Origin: Brachypalpus laphriformis
Lineage: Eukaryota > Arthropoda > Insecta > Diptera > Syrphidae
Direction of reading: 5' to 3'
Assembly (NCBI GenBank): GCA_945910035.1
Contig: OX246753.1
Span: 64,791,479 to 64,855,478, forward strand
DNA length: 64,000 bases
In this document: piece by piece, positions 46,193 to 57,683 of the stretch
How the letters are laid out: each line of letters opens with the position of its first letter
Numbering within the stretch: position 1 is the stretch's first letter
Notes under the pieces: model-generated
What the model saw: the letters and a program-made list of their open reading frames with translations, nothing else
What the model was told of the DNA's origin: nothing
Database searches by the model: none
Position numbers and translations under genes: made by a program

Positions 46193-49100
46193 TAAGGCCT
46201 CGTGTCCACTATAGATAAAAAGTGGTAGAGCTCTATCGGAAAAATAATTTTCTCTACCAAAGCCGTTTACACTGCGTGCGTCTCTACCATAAAATGTATC
46301 TACGTGGAGTGTTTGTAGAGAAATTTCTGGTAGATCTCACCTAACAGCTTTATCGGCTGTTTACACTGGTCACTGACTATTCGTTTTTTGTCTCGAGTAG
46401 AGATATATGGTAGAGCGCGAAAAAAAATTTCGCTGGAGTTTCGAAAAGCGGAACCATTCGATTGGATTCGCAAAAAGGCATTTTCGGCATTTAAGAAATC
46501 AATCACTCAAATCGAGAAAAACGAATTAAATTAAATCAAATTAAAATTTTCCGATCAAATCCAATCAAATGGCCCTCAGTCTCCGGCAGACCTTAAATGG
46601 TCAGAGGGTGCGAAGAATCCCCGGTGGGTATTTCAACATAGGAACATGGAACGTTCGAAGCTTATATAAGCCGGGCAAGCTAGACAACTTAATAAAAGAA
46701 GTTGGAAGACTAAAAATGGACATCCTAGGAATAGCGGATGTACAATGGATCGGAAGTGGTAATATAACGAGTAATGGATACACTTTATATTATTCATGCT
46801 CAGATGCAAGACAGAATCGATATGGTGTAGCTCTTGTTGTTGCAGAAAAGCTGAAAAATTCAATAATAGGAGTGGTATACCTCTCAAAAAGAGTGATTTT
46901 AATGCAACTGAAAACTGAGAAGACTCTATTGAACATAATCTAAGTTTATGGTCCGACAGCTGACTGCGAGGAACCGATTGTCGAAGAGTTCTACCAGGAA
47001 CTTGAACAAGCAGTCAAATTAACAAAAAAGAAGGATACCACAATATTAATGGGGGACGTCAATGCAAAGGTAGGAAAAGGGAGAATTGAAGAAGTAGTAG
47101 GCGACCATAGTCTCGGTTATAAAAATTAAAGAGGTCAAAAACTAGTTGAATTTTGCCAACTGAACGAACTTACAATCATGAATACGTGGTTCAAACTCCC
47201 TCCAAGACACACGTGGACACGTGGACGTCCCCCAGACATAAAAAAATCACAACGGTAAGAAACCAAATAGACTACGTTATCGTCAATAAAAGGTTCCGAA
47301 ATGCGGTAAAATCTAGAAAAACTTACCCAGGAGCTGATGTAGGGTCGGATCATGACCCTGTTGTAGCTAAAATAAGAATACAGCTGAAGAAAATTCAGAA
47401 GAGATCAAGAGGCAGAAATTTAAAATTAGACCTATTAAAAAACGAACAAGTGCTAGTACAATTGAAAACAGAGATAAACGAAAGGTTGACGCGAATGAAT
47501 ATGGATCTAATTAATGACGATAACATAGACAGCAAATGGATAGAGATCAAAGATATTATACTAGAGTCAGGAAGGAAGCATCTAGAAAAGAGAAATAATC
47601 AACCAAAGAAAGAGTGGATGACAAATGAAATTTTAGCCCTATTGAAACAGAGAAGATTAAATAAATCAGACCCCACTAGATACAAGGAATTAGATAGGCT
47701 GATTAGAAACCAAATCAGAGAAGCTAAAAATACATACCTTCAACAACAGTGCGCGGAGCTAGAAATATACGACAGAAACCACGACAGGTTTAATATCCAT
47801 AAAAAGGTAAAAGAAATCTCTGGGTTTGAAAGAAAGAAACAGCACGCCACACTAAAAGATATAACGGGCAAGATGTTAGTGAATATAAACGAGAAGTTTG
47901 AACGATGGAAAGAGTACATTGAAGAACTTTTCTGGGATGAACGAGGCGTACTACAACCGAATGGCGGAGCTGAAAGAGGACTGCCTATTCTGAAAGAGGA
48001 GATAAGAAAGGTACTTAACGAAGCCAAAACTAAGAAAGCCACAGGGCCAGATGGAGTACCAAACGAACTCTTGAAACTAATATACTCTCGAATCTCTTCA
48101 ACGCTATATATAAATACGGCAAGATCCCTGAGGACTGGTTAAAATCAACATTCATTGCATTACCAAAGAAAAGCAAAGCGTCGCGCTGTGAAGAGTACAG
48201 GACAATCAGTCTAATGAGCCATGCCCTAAAACTCTTTCTAAAGATCATTCATAAAAGAATTTTCAATAAACTTGAAGATGATGTAAGTCCCTCACAGTTT
48301 GGATACAGGGGTGGCTTTGGTACTCGCGAAGCGTTATTTGCATTCAATATGATAATTCAACGAAGTATAGAAATGAACTGAAAGATTTATGTATGTTTTG
48401 TAGACTATGAGGAAGTCTTTGACAAAGTCCAGCACAAAAAGATGATAGAAATCCTGAGGAACAAAGGCTTAGATATGAATGAATGCAGAATAATCGAAAA
48501 CCTATGTTGGAATCAAAAAGCAAAAATAAACATAGAAGGAGAAGAATCAGAGGAAATAACCATTAAACGAGGAGTTAGACAAGGTTGTATTCTATCTCCA
48601 CTTCTCTTCAATATGTACTCGGAAGAAATCTTCAAAGAAAGCATAAGAGACATCGACTATGGAGTAAAGATTAATGGCGTGAGAATAAATAACCTAAGAT
48701 ATGCTGATGATGCAGTAATAATAACAAATGATTTAAGGGAACTAAACATTATGATGAATAAGCTGAATCTCACAAGCGAAAAATACGGATTACGAATCAA
48801 CGCTGCAAAAACGAAATTTATGATAATTGCCAAAAATACAGGTACAGAGAATGTCGAACTGAAGATAAGCAACACGAACGTGGAGAGAATGTTCAATTTC
48901 CAATATTTAGGAACGGTTATCTACAGCAACGGTGATCCTTGTAAAGAAATTCAATGCCGGATAGAGCAAGCAAACTTGGACGCTAAAGAAAAGAACCATA
49001 ATGAAAATAGAAGCTTTTGAAATGTGGGTGTATAGACGAATACTACCGATCTCTTTGATAGATAGAGTAACAAATGAAGTATTAAGACGAGTAAATCGGA

Positions 49101-49628
49101 AAAAGGAAATAATGTTCCTAGTGAAGAAACGAAAACTGGAATACTTAGGTCACATACTCAGAAACAACAAGTACCAACTACTGCATATCATTTTACAAGG
49201 AAGGATAGAAGGGACGAGGACAAGAGGAAGACGAAGAACAACATGGATAGCAAATCTGAGAGAGTGGCTAAATCTCTCAACATCGCAACTATTTAGAGGA
49301 GTGATGAACAAACAAACCCTGAAAACGATGATTTCCAACCTCCGCACCGGAGAGGAACCTTGAGAAGAAGAACATTTTCCGAAGGACGAACAATAAAACT
49401 GAAATTCCATCAGCAAGTGGTGGTGGCCTTTATGTCACCCCCTTTATTAGCACAGTGCACACATCACAGCAAAAACTGATGTAGAGCTCTACGCTCTATT
49501 CAACATGTTGAATAGAGTATAGAGACGATGTAGAGACGTAGAGCGCTCTACCGAAAAGCGTATACACTACAGAAAAATCTCGCTTGAAAACTCTAGCATA
49601 GAGTCACTGTAGAGCTCTACACTGCGAG
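46193..49628. mobile_element. DNA element with GTAGAGC subterminal repeats, host of an RTE insertion
   Basis: The left part (46193-46560) starts AAGGCCTCGTGTCCAC and is packed with CTCTACC/GTAGAG motifs. The right part (49440-49628) has the same motifs (GTAGAGCTCTAC, GTAGAGCGCTCTACC) and ends ACTGCGAGGCC, an inverted match to the left GGCCTCG. The middle is an RTE LINE. The true right end is blurred because a SINE head starts at the same place. Superfamily unknown. Confidence 0.4.
46569..49363 (+). pseudogene. RTE family C (BovB-like) LINE, disrupted
   Basis: The reading is a single RTE-type ORF broken by stops and shifts. Endonuclease: IGTWNVRSLYKPGKLDNL, MDILGIADVQWIGSG, VYGPTAD, MGDVNAKVG, NQIDYVIVNKRF. 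Reverse transcriptase: KATGPDGVPNELLK, VDYEEVFDKVQ, GVRQGCILSPLLFNM, LRYADDAVIIT. C-terminus: YLGHILRNN and WIANLREWLN, which is like BovB/RTE endings. Breaks include TAA at 46940, TAA near 47127 and a shift near 48110-48440. The catalytic residues of the RT are preserved, but YEEVFD replaces the usual YxxAFD. Confidence 0.8.
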
Positions 49629-49900
49629 GCCGTGACGCAGTGGTTAGTGTGTCCGACCATGTTTGAATCCCAGGAAATACCAAAAAGTTTTTTCGCGGTC
49701 CCACCTCTCGCAAACTTCTGACAAACATCCGAGAGTATTATTGTCACAAAAAAGCTTCTCAAAAATAAAAATAAAAATTGCCTCGGATACGCACAGAATT
49801 GTAGGTCTCTTCCATTCGTGCGAAAAATATAACGCACACAATACGAGTGGTTGCGAGAAGCTAGGCACTTGATCAGCTGTTGCGCCAAATGCGCAGTCGC
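49624..49900 (+). mobile_element. tRNA-derived SINE, copy 3
   Basis: GAGGCCGTGACGCAGTGGTT starts the unit and TGTTGCGCCAAAT ends it. The anticodon-arm-equivalent part between the A and B boxes is shortened, and an A-rich expansion AAAAATAAAAATAAAAATTG lies near 49760. There is no T tail. It abuts the right end of the GTAGAGC element. Confidence 0.7.
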
Positions 49901-49904
49901 CTTT

Positions 49905-50358
49905 GATATGGTTCAGTGGAAAAGGTAAGGTAAATTCAGAAAACACACCAATGTAGTAGAGCTATTTATGTACAATTTTTTTTTACTTTTCCCAATTTAC
50001 CCTGGCATCAGACAATTTATGCTTTTTCTTTGTCGGGATTTACACATAGATGTAACAACTTTGCAAAGTTAACTCTAGACGTTGAAAGTTATGGATATTG
50101 TTTTGGAGAGCTAATGTGATTCCCGAGATACAGTAGGCTGGTACGAAAACAGATTACGTCTGAGATCTTAGAACCCCATCAAAATATCAAATTCGGCTCC
50201 CGTTCACAAGATTAGAGTGCCTCTCTGGTGTCAGCTCATAAAGGTATTTAATCTGAGTAACTGTCTATAATATAATAACGACTCCACCGAAACTCTATTG
50301 CAATCCACATTCCTCTTAAATAAAACACAAACATTTTTAAGAAACTAGTTCGGCGCTT
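49905..50358. other. 3' flank of the USP39 gene
   Basis: No coding region or recognised repeat; presumably includes the 3' UTR of the minus-strand gene. Confidence 0.35.
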
Positions 50359-52007
50359 TTAATCATCACTTATCTCATAAATTTGAATATAAGACTCTGT
50401 AAGCGTAATCATTTGTGGCAGAATCTCTGTGACGTGCAAATCTTGCATCTCGTACCACTGTCCGTTGGCCTTGTGTAGTATATGAGCTCGAAATGTTCCT
50501 TTTCCTGGCTCGCCATCATGTACAATATTTGCCACAAGGTTGTACTTTGTGTTCGTATGCTTATCTCTATTGCTCTGTGTAAGGATGTCACCAAAATCTA
50601 CATTCCTGCGAAAAGGGTAACAGTTAGAAACAATTTGAACGGACAAGTAGAGAGCTGTACTAGTTACTTGATTGGAAAGTTGACTATCGTTGGGTTCTTC
50701 TCCAAGAAGAACGTATTCTTTGTGAATCGTTTGATGTATAAAATTATGTACTGCGGTAGTCGGGTGATCTCAAATCGCTTTAGGTAGTTGTCTTTGTAGG
50801 TTTTGTACTCCTTGTCCGTAGTCCCATTGAACTTCGACAGAAGTTGGTACAAGTTTACCTGAGGGATAATGTTCTCTCGGAATTCATCGGTAAACAGCGG
50901 CGGCGGGGGGAGATCACATGTGAGATAGAGAAAGTTTGAGTCCTCACATTTCTCCTGATACTCCTCGGTGGCTAGGAGCAAAGCCTTCTGAGTATCATCT
51001 AGCTCGACGGGCGGAATTTTTCTGGTGAAGATCTTCATTTCCCCGAGGAAAATCTTGTAGATTATCGAGGAGTCCGCCTTCTTCGTTCCCTTCATGGCAC
51101 GATGCAGTGAGTGCAGGAACCACGAAAGAAAATCAATTGGATCTCCCTGTTCTGTGATCTGGAATCGCTTGCTACTCCACAGAACGACAGCCTGTAGCAT
51201 TTCATGTGGAGACACGTGCGCCTTAAAGTTCCTCGGGTTCCACATTTTCCGCATGAGCTCGCCAAACCTCTGGACAAGAGTGAAGTTGGAATCCCCTGGC
51301 GGTCGACGGATCTTTGCATAGCTCTCCTCCCGGAGGAAGTAGTTCCGGAGGGGACCAACGTGCGACAGTGCGTGCAGCACCACATTGCAGTAGTCGTTTG
51401 CTTTGATATTGTTCAGGCCCACGACGCCGGGCAGATACAGCGTTCCATCGACTGTTCGGGAGTACTTTACCAGCGGGTTGTCTAGATTCCTGATGTCCTT
51501 TACACTGAATGTCGGATTGAGCACGTACTTGATGTCGTCGAGGGACGAGTCTATGATCTCGTAATTGTCCGGGAGGCAGTAGAAGCGGAGGGTTTGTAGG
51601 TTGAGGAAGACGTGGTGGGACTCGGACACGGAGTGGGTGTAGGCGTGGGTATTTGTGCCTCTTCCTTGGAAATATTTGCCGCAGACCAGGCAGGCGTAGA
51701 CGTTGATGCGGGTCAGTGAGATGGAGCAAAGTTTCTCGAAGTCAAAGTCCAACAGCGGGCGGTTGATGGTGTCCAAATAGGGACAGACTCGGAATTTCGG
51801 GTTAAACGCTGATGGAGTTTCAAGTTCTGGGGGAGAAAATTGAATTTTAGTTGGGGAATCTCTTTTGCAAACGTATTGCTCGCTCACCATCCTCGTAGTC
51901 GTCGTCGAGTTTGATTTTCTTTGTCTGGGGTTCTGGAAGAGAAAGATTAAAGATGACATTAGATGCTCATTTTGTTTGTGTGTATATCGTTTACCAAATC
52001 TGGCCAT
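50359..52007 (-). CDS. Usp39: USP39/Sad1-like tri-snRNP splicing factor, 4 exons
   Basis: Minus-strand exons 52007-51995 (13 nt), 51932-51888 (45 nt), 51826-50668 and 50605-50359 join in phase to 487 aa. Exons 1-2 give MARFEPQTKKIKLDDDYED; introns are only 61-62 nt. A UBP-type zinc finger is near residues 30-110 (CPYLDTINRPLLDFDFEK, CLVCGKYFQGRG, HAYTHS). The USP-fold domain follows from about 160, beginning LPGVVGLNNIKANDYCNVVL. In active USPs this box is GLxNxGNTC; here the catalytic Cys position is not preserved, as known for USP39/Sad1, which acts in U4/U6.U5 tri-snRNP assembly rather than as a protease. The C-terminal exon has the final beta strands (QWYEMQDLHVTEILPQ). The N-terminus is shorter than the human RS-rich one, as is usual in flies. 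Confidence 0.93.
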
Positions 52008-52009
52008 GC

Positions 52010-52420
52010 TAACTAGACTTTCAGTGATAATTTACTAATAAATTGAAAACAAAAACGAGACGAGTTTGCACAAATAGTTAAACGTCAATATCTAACTGAC
52101 AGCTGATTAGTAAATTCGTGTTGGGGTGTGTTGGTAGACCAAATTAGCTCAGAATTGTTACTGAGGTATTTCTTGCCGATGATTTTAGATTATATACCAG
52201 GGGGTCAATTCCCAATCTTTGAAGTTATCATTTCAATTTTCACACTGATTTTTCATTTTATCACTTCACGGTTTATGCGATTCTCGAACACAATATATTT
52301 ATTTATTTATTTAGCTTAATACAAGCAAGCTTAAATCTAAACTTAAGAACTAACAGCGAGCGACCTTAACTCTAAGCTTAACATTTTTTTTTTTTTTTTT
52401 TTTTTATCTCTTTTTTTTTT
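52010..52420. other. USP39 upstream region and simple repeats
   Basis: Contains the promoter side of USP39, TATTTATT repeats near 52300 and long T-runs at 52387-52420. No gene seen. Confidence 0.35.
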
Positions 52421-52429
52421 TTGTTGGGC

Positions 52430-53030
52430 CCCTGGGGGCCCACACATTTTTTATTAAACTAGGTCTTAAAAACTATCTTAAAAACTAGAGAGGGAACTGG
52501 GACTGGTTGGTTCATGAAGAGGTGTAGAGGGACTTTCTAAGGGCGGATAGACTCGAATGAAAGTCTAGGGTGTTCTGTGAGTTATTTGCCAGGCGTAACA
52601 TTCTGGAAATTGGTTCGAAATTTCCGTAGTTGGTGCGGTGGTGAGGGAGAAGAAAGAGCGGTACGGACCTGAGGTTTCGAGGGTTAGTGCGAAGGGAAAT
52701 CATGTATTTCGTCAGCGACTTCGCGACTTTTTGAAAGGGTTTGCAGGTTAATCAATTTTAGCCGGTCTTCATAGGGAGGTAAGATATAGTTGTCGGCCCA
52801 TGGGATACCGCGTAAGGCAAACCGGATAAACCTACGCTGCACAGCTTCGATTCTAAGGGAGTGTATGTTGTGATAAGGTGACCAAACTTGGCTGGCGTAT
52901 TCCAGGAGTGGTCTGACAAAGGTGATATAAAGGGATTTAGAAACGTAAGGGTTTGAAAATTCTTTAGACCAGCGTTTTATGAAACCGAGAGAAGAATTGG
53001 CCTTGTGTAAATGCCTGTCAGAGTGTGTAT
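52430..53030 (-). pseudogene. LINE RT C-terminal fragment (Jockey-superfamily)
   Basis: On the minus strand: HLHKANSSLGFIKRWSKEFS, LYITFVRPLLEYASQVWSPY, then RRFIRFALRGIPW and the closing CVGPQGPNKK-like end, typical of the thumb and tail of Jockey/CR1-like LINEs. A T-run at 52410-52420 lies beyond the 3' end and may be its poly(A). It is 5'-truncated and broken by stops in the last third. Confidence 0.7.
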
Positions 53031-53096
53031 TAAAAAGTACTAAGTGATAAATCCTGTAACTTATGTGCCATTTTGGCGTTTTCTTCGCTGAACGAT

Positions 53097-54240
53097 TTAT
53101 TCACCCTTATTCCGAGTGGCGTTTACAATGATTTAAAACACGCCAATTTTAATTTACCATTACGGGTGTCGTTTTTGCGTCGTTGAACGCCTTGTGGAAC
53201 TCATTAGTGTACGACGAACGTCATGTGAGAAATTTTACTGTCATTCTTTAAGGCGTTGAACGCCACGAAACGACGAGGAAAACGACGGTTTTCGTCGTCA
53301 ACAAATTAGTGATCGCCAAGTAGTAAAAATGACTGAAGATGTAAGTTTTCTTAAATTTTTAATTGATTCAAATAACTGAATTAAATTACCTTGCTTCTGG
53401 CGTCAAAACAGCGCACCAGAAGCAAATTAAGAAAGCGGTCCTCCATCTAAGTACTACCCACGACCAATGCTCCTTGATTTCGGTGATCGAACGAAAACCG
53501 ATATTCTCAGCGTGGTACGGTCGATGGCATAACATGTGGAATGCAAATTACTTACCGACGACGTTTTACCCTGTCGTCGAAGTTATGGAATAACTCTTGT
53601 AAAACGAAACGCCTCAAATAACGACAAACGTCGTTATTATTATTTTAGTTGTGTTCTACTCAATGCAGAAGTTGGCTTCCATGTCATATCAAGGTGTTGA
53701 GTGCTTTGTGTTTTTACGCGTGCTGTTGGTCAAGATACTCTATCTTCTTTGTCTCAGACAATAGTTAAACAGAATAGCTCATAGTTATGTAAAGTTTCAT
53801 ACTAGGGATGAATTTCTAGCTAATAAAGCGAAATTCAACGAACGATTTGGCTTTTCAGGTGGAATAGGATTTGTTGATGGAACTCACATTAAAGAGTCAG
53901 CTCCAAGGAGAGAAATCGAAAACGTATTTTACTGTCGAAAAGGCGGACATTCAGTGAATGGTCAAATTGTATGTGGCGTTGATTTTATCATTTTTAGTGC
54001 TCATGCACAATATGAAAGAACAGTCCACGACGCATACGTATGGCCAAATTCGTCCCCTCCTTCAATTAAATACCATTTTCGGATCTCGGATGCCATTTGT
54101 TTGCGCTTATTTTTGTTTTTCATTCCTGTTCACAACTCTTCACAGAATGAGTTGGCTGTGATAAAATACTTTTCATATGAAAATATTTTGACATTTGATC
54201 TCACTTTTTCACATATCGAGAATCGAATAATATAATTAAA
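53097..54240 (+). pseudogene. PIF/Harbinger transposon remains (left element)
   Basis: The plus strand at 53850-54080 encodes GGIGFVDGTHIKESAPRRE followed by FYCRKGGHSVNGQIVC and ERTVHDAYVWPNSS, matching the DDE_Tnp_4 transposase of Harbinger elements (GxxDGTHI with the first Asp; HD..W block). A TTCACCC-type end at 53098 and CGTCGTT-rich palindromes at 53160-53300 precede a possible short spliced leader (ATG at 53330, donor GTAAGT). The catalytic core is incomplete and shifted after 54080. The 3' end was not found. Confidence 0.6.
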
Positions 54241-54842
54241 ATTAATTATCGAAATTAATTTCGTTTGCTTCTGTTTGTTCTCGTTTCGAAAATTTCACTT
54301 TCGTGTACCGAAATGTGACACCAGATACAAACGGTTTTAGTAAATCAATAAGAAGTTGCCTTACACAAGAATTTTTTTAACTACTTGCATTGTTGTCTTT
54401 TAACAAAAACCGTCTATTCGGTCGTTAAACGGTCGTGTAGCTATTCGGTGAATAAGCAATTTATTCATGGTATAACTTTTCCTATTAATAAACATCTTTT
54501 AACAATTAGTTATTTGGCGTTTAAGTTAAGTGACTCGCTCCCAAATGGGAGCGCTGTTCGGAATTCCAATTATAATGACAACTTTCGCATTTCCTGTTGT
54601 TTTGAATATAAAACCATCTACAGACGAGCAACTAATCGACTAACTGGTTGACGGACTGGTTGTAATCATTTCCCTACAGACGCAAAGACCAGTCTTCAAA
54701 TTTCAGTTGTAGAGCACAAAGAAAAAAAAATTAATTGAACCGAACTCAACATCAAAATTTGTGGAATAAAACCGTTTGTTCGGTTGCTGATTTAGATACA
54801 CACAATCCAACAAGTGTTGTACCAACGGCTTGACAGCTTTGG

Positions 54843-55986
54843 TGTTGTATACGATTTTTTTTTTCCCCTTGTACAACCCATGCCCATGTGGCAACGACAC
54901 TGCGACCTGAAAGATCTATTGTATCGGAGGGTTAGAGTTAATCTAATAGATGTACTACCTCCCTTATGATAGTGAGTATGTCTTTAGTAGTGGGGCATTT
55001 CAGTTCCGCTTAACCAATGTAGTGCCGGGCATTCACAAAGAATGTGCTAGGACGTTTCATCCTCCTCTAAGCATAGCCGACACTCCTTCTCTTGTCACAG
55101 GTTTAACTTGTTAAGGTGGTATCTCAGGCCGCAATCGCCAGTTAGAAAGCTCACGAGCTTCTTAATGCTTTCCTTATCTAAGTTAAGGATTTCCTTATAG
55201 GAATAACGCTTGATTAATCGTTTGGATTGTCTTAGACCTGGTCCATGGGTCCATACGAAGTTTATTTTCCCATTCGTTAATCAGCGTTTTAGCTGTTGCC
55301 CAGTTGACGCCACAATAAGGTTCTGGACCTATGAACACAGATTCTGAGCCAGCTCTAGCAAGCTCATCTGCAGATTCCTTGCCCACAATCCCTAGGTATC
55401 CAGGGACCCAACCGAGTTTTTGTATTTGGCAAGGTCTTGTAATGCATCTTCTTCTTCTTCTTCTTCTTCTTCCTTTTATCAGCGAGGTTATGATCCGAAA
55501 ACAAGGGATCACAACCCTCCCACTTCACCGCATTTCTACTGATCCGCCTGTGGGGTTCGCCTTGTAATGCATCGTAGCAGCATTTCATAGTTCTGGAGTC
55601 CATTAGGTTGGCCGATAGTGTCATAAGTGCTGCTTGGCTATCTGAAAAGATATGTACTCTAGCGCCCTTGATCCCCTTGCGGAGATTGTTTCTGGCGCAG
55701 ATCGCAATGGCATGGATTTCAGGCTGCAACACAGTGGGAGTCGTACCCCACGGTACCGAAATCTTTGTGTTTGGTCCAAAGGCCCCAGCTCCAACTCCAG
55801 AATCCATTTTCGAACCGTAGGTGAACCAAACAAGTCTTCTAGGGCCCAGTGTTGGAGCACCATTGGACCAATTGCCGCGGTCCAATATTTCAACCTCGAA
55901 AAACCTACCGAAGCAATGTTGCCTGACCATAATATCTGGCATAGTGCAGAACATGTCTCTTTTAGTGATTGATTGTTGTATACGAT
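54843..55986 (-). mobile_element. LOA/R1-like LINE 3' fragment with 13-bp target duplication
   Basis: TGTTGTATACGAT at 54843-54855 and 55974-55986 flanks the insert. On the minus strand, RNase H motifs WFTYGSKMDSGVGAGAFG, QPEIHAIAICA and IFSDSQAALMTL lie at about 55830-55600, and GWVPGYLGIVGKESADELA at 55430-55370. A terminal cysteine block CRLCLEEDETSQHILCECPA follows near 55090-55030, as in LOA-clade elements. The 3' end is a short A-run (T at 54856). It is 5'-truncated within the RT/RNase H junction and interrupted at 55449-55560 by a short SINE-like unit. Confidence 0.85.
55436..55573 (-). mobile_element. Short SINE-like unit with GAA-repeat tail, copy 3, with 13-bp target duplication
   Basis: CTTGTAATGCATC occurs at 55436-55448 and 55561-55573. 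The 112-bp insert on the minus strand begins GCGAACCCCACAGGCGGATC and includes GTGGGAGGGTTGTGATCCC. It then has CGGATCATAACCTCGCTGAT and ends in AGGAAGAAGAAGAAG. Removing it with one duplication restores the RNase H reading of the host LINE. Other copies are at 14523-14851 and 23502-23568. A B-box-like GGTTGTGATCC is present but no clear tRNA head. Confidence 0.8.
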
Positions 55987-56369
55987 AATTGTATCGTGTG
56001 TACCCACACAACCGACCATCGTACCGATATCGTATGGTGACATGGTCCTGACTGTACAACCGCTGTCAAATGCACAGATTGTATGGAAGTTATATCGTGT
56101 CTGGTTGTACGTAAATCGTATGCATATCGTATAATGTGTGTGCTGCATACAAACGCTGGGCCGATGTCGGTACAACACAAGTCGGTACGACGGTTCTATA
56201 GTATATTTCCAACTTAACTCATCGTCAGACTTGCTTACACACGGGTTGTTTGCAACTAGTCTGTCCACCAGTTGGCCGATTAGTTGCTCGTCTGTAGGTG
56301 GCTTAACCTGGTATGCTTTTTTGATTTTTGTTTTTATATAGGCGACTTGTTTTAGTTATGTTACATAAA

Positions 56370-57085
56370 ATGTTTAAAATACACCTAAAGTACGTTCAAT
56401 CGTATTTCTTATAACAATTTGTGCATGACTCTTCGCAGACACATTTCTACAATTCAATACGAGGGTGAATAAAATATTGTTACAGGCATACCCGCTATCC
56501 CCTAAAAGACGGCATTTAAATTCCCTTCATTCTAGATGTTCTTTTATTGTACTCTCTCTGTATATTCTATAGTCATGTGTGTACAATTCTTATGATTGCA
56601 CCGCATACGACTTACGTATTTATAAAGTTGTATCCCTTCCTATTTATATAATAATACTGGCTAAAGTGGCCACCCTTTTAAGGAATACCTACATGGGCAC
56701 AACCTATGGCTCCTATAACTTTGGGAAAGCCTTGAATTTTCTTAAAGTCATTAATGTCTGATAGCTGTTCAGTTACATACTCTGACATTTTAATGAACAA
56801 ACTTTGATGCAATTGCTCTTGCAATATGAGCACAAATATTGCTTAATATTGGTTCGATCACCATTCAAATCCGCACTAACTAAATTAATAATTTTTCCTA
56901 TATTCTCCTTACAGAACCTGTATTTCATTTTAAAAGTGTAGTCATCTAATTCTATTATTAAGTTGTACTGCCTCTTATAAAATTATGTCTTCCTTGAATT
57001 TCGTTAAACTCATTAAACTCGCAAACCTCATCAATATCATTAAAATCATTTAAGAATTCTAATTCTGATGCCATTTCTTAATTCA
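56370..57085 (-). pseudogene. PIF/Harbinger transposase remains (right element)
   Basis: The minus strand reads QGFPKVIGAIGCAHVGIP near 56750-56690, then LLGDSGYACNNILFTLVLN at about 56515-56460 and AQIVIRNTIERTLGVF at about 56430-56380. These are the first Asp-region neighbour, the second Asp and the final Glu block of Harbinger transposases. It has several stops. It faces opposite to the left Harbinger fragment, so the two are probably separate copies. Confidence 0.65.
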
Positions 57086-57089
57086 TTTC

Positions 57090-57680
57090 CGAGAACTAAG
57101 AAAACTCAGCGCACAAAAACCAATCACAATAACAATTAACAAAGATACTCATCAGTTAAACAACCGATGCTTGTAAGTGTTTATTAATAACATTCTTCCT
57201 TATTCACTGAATAAGTCACTATCGGTGACTAGTTGTGCTTTATTAATAGTTGGGCTTATGTTCGCACCGGTTATTTACGAAAATACAATTTTCGAAAAAA
57301 TGGATTGCATTTTTTCATAGAATTTAATGGCGCTAAAAGCCATTTTTTATACATTTCAATTTAAATCGAAAGAATTGTCACAAATTCACTACAGTCCTAT
57401 AGTCGTACCTGCTTGCAGCGTTTTGTGTTTCTGAACTAGCGTGTTGATGTAGCTTGTCACGTCGAAAGCTGAATTTGTCTCATCTTAATGCGATACAGGG
57501 GGCTCTAGCTACTGTCCTACCGTCCTACTGCTAAAGCAATTGTAATGAGAGTATTAACTTTAGTGGATGGATTTGTAAAACTGTCCTTCGACAACTTTAC
57601 ACGACCTACCACAATTAGGGGATGTGGTTAACCCATGATATGTGAAATATTGGACCACCAATGAGGGCATGCTGTTTTCA
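57090..57680. other. Unassigned sequence
   Basis: Includes TATTCACTGAATAAGTCACTATCGGTGACT palindromic stretches near 57200 that may be the Harbinger end; nothing else supported. Confidence 0.3.
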
Positions 57681-57683
57681 TTA

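Larger units (their letters stand above)
54785..56212 (-). repeat. Unclassified repeat (family Z), copy 2, split by a LINE
   Basis: Minus-strand parts 56212-55974 and 54855-54785 align in order with 18050-18365. The LINE insertion sits within CACGATACAATTATCGTATACAACA. Confidence 0.6.
54614..56301. mobile_element. TIR element with CTACAGACGAGCAACTAATCG ends, containing nested insertions
   Basis: CCATCTACAGACGAGCAACT at 54614 and the inverted CGATTAGTTGCTCGTCTGTA ending at 56301 extend to an imperfect terminal repeat of about 50 bp. Without the LINE at 54856-55973 the element would be about 557 bp, with no coding capacity. It includes family Z repeat sequence. No convincing target duplication was found. 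Confidence 0.55.

Noticed and set aside
51223..51729. 168-codon minus-strand frame rich in Pro/Arg inside USP39
   Set aside because: It is a shifted frame of the USP39 exon, not an independent gene.
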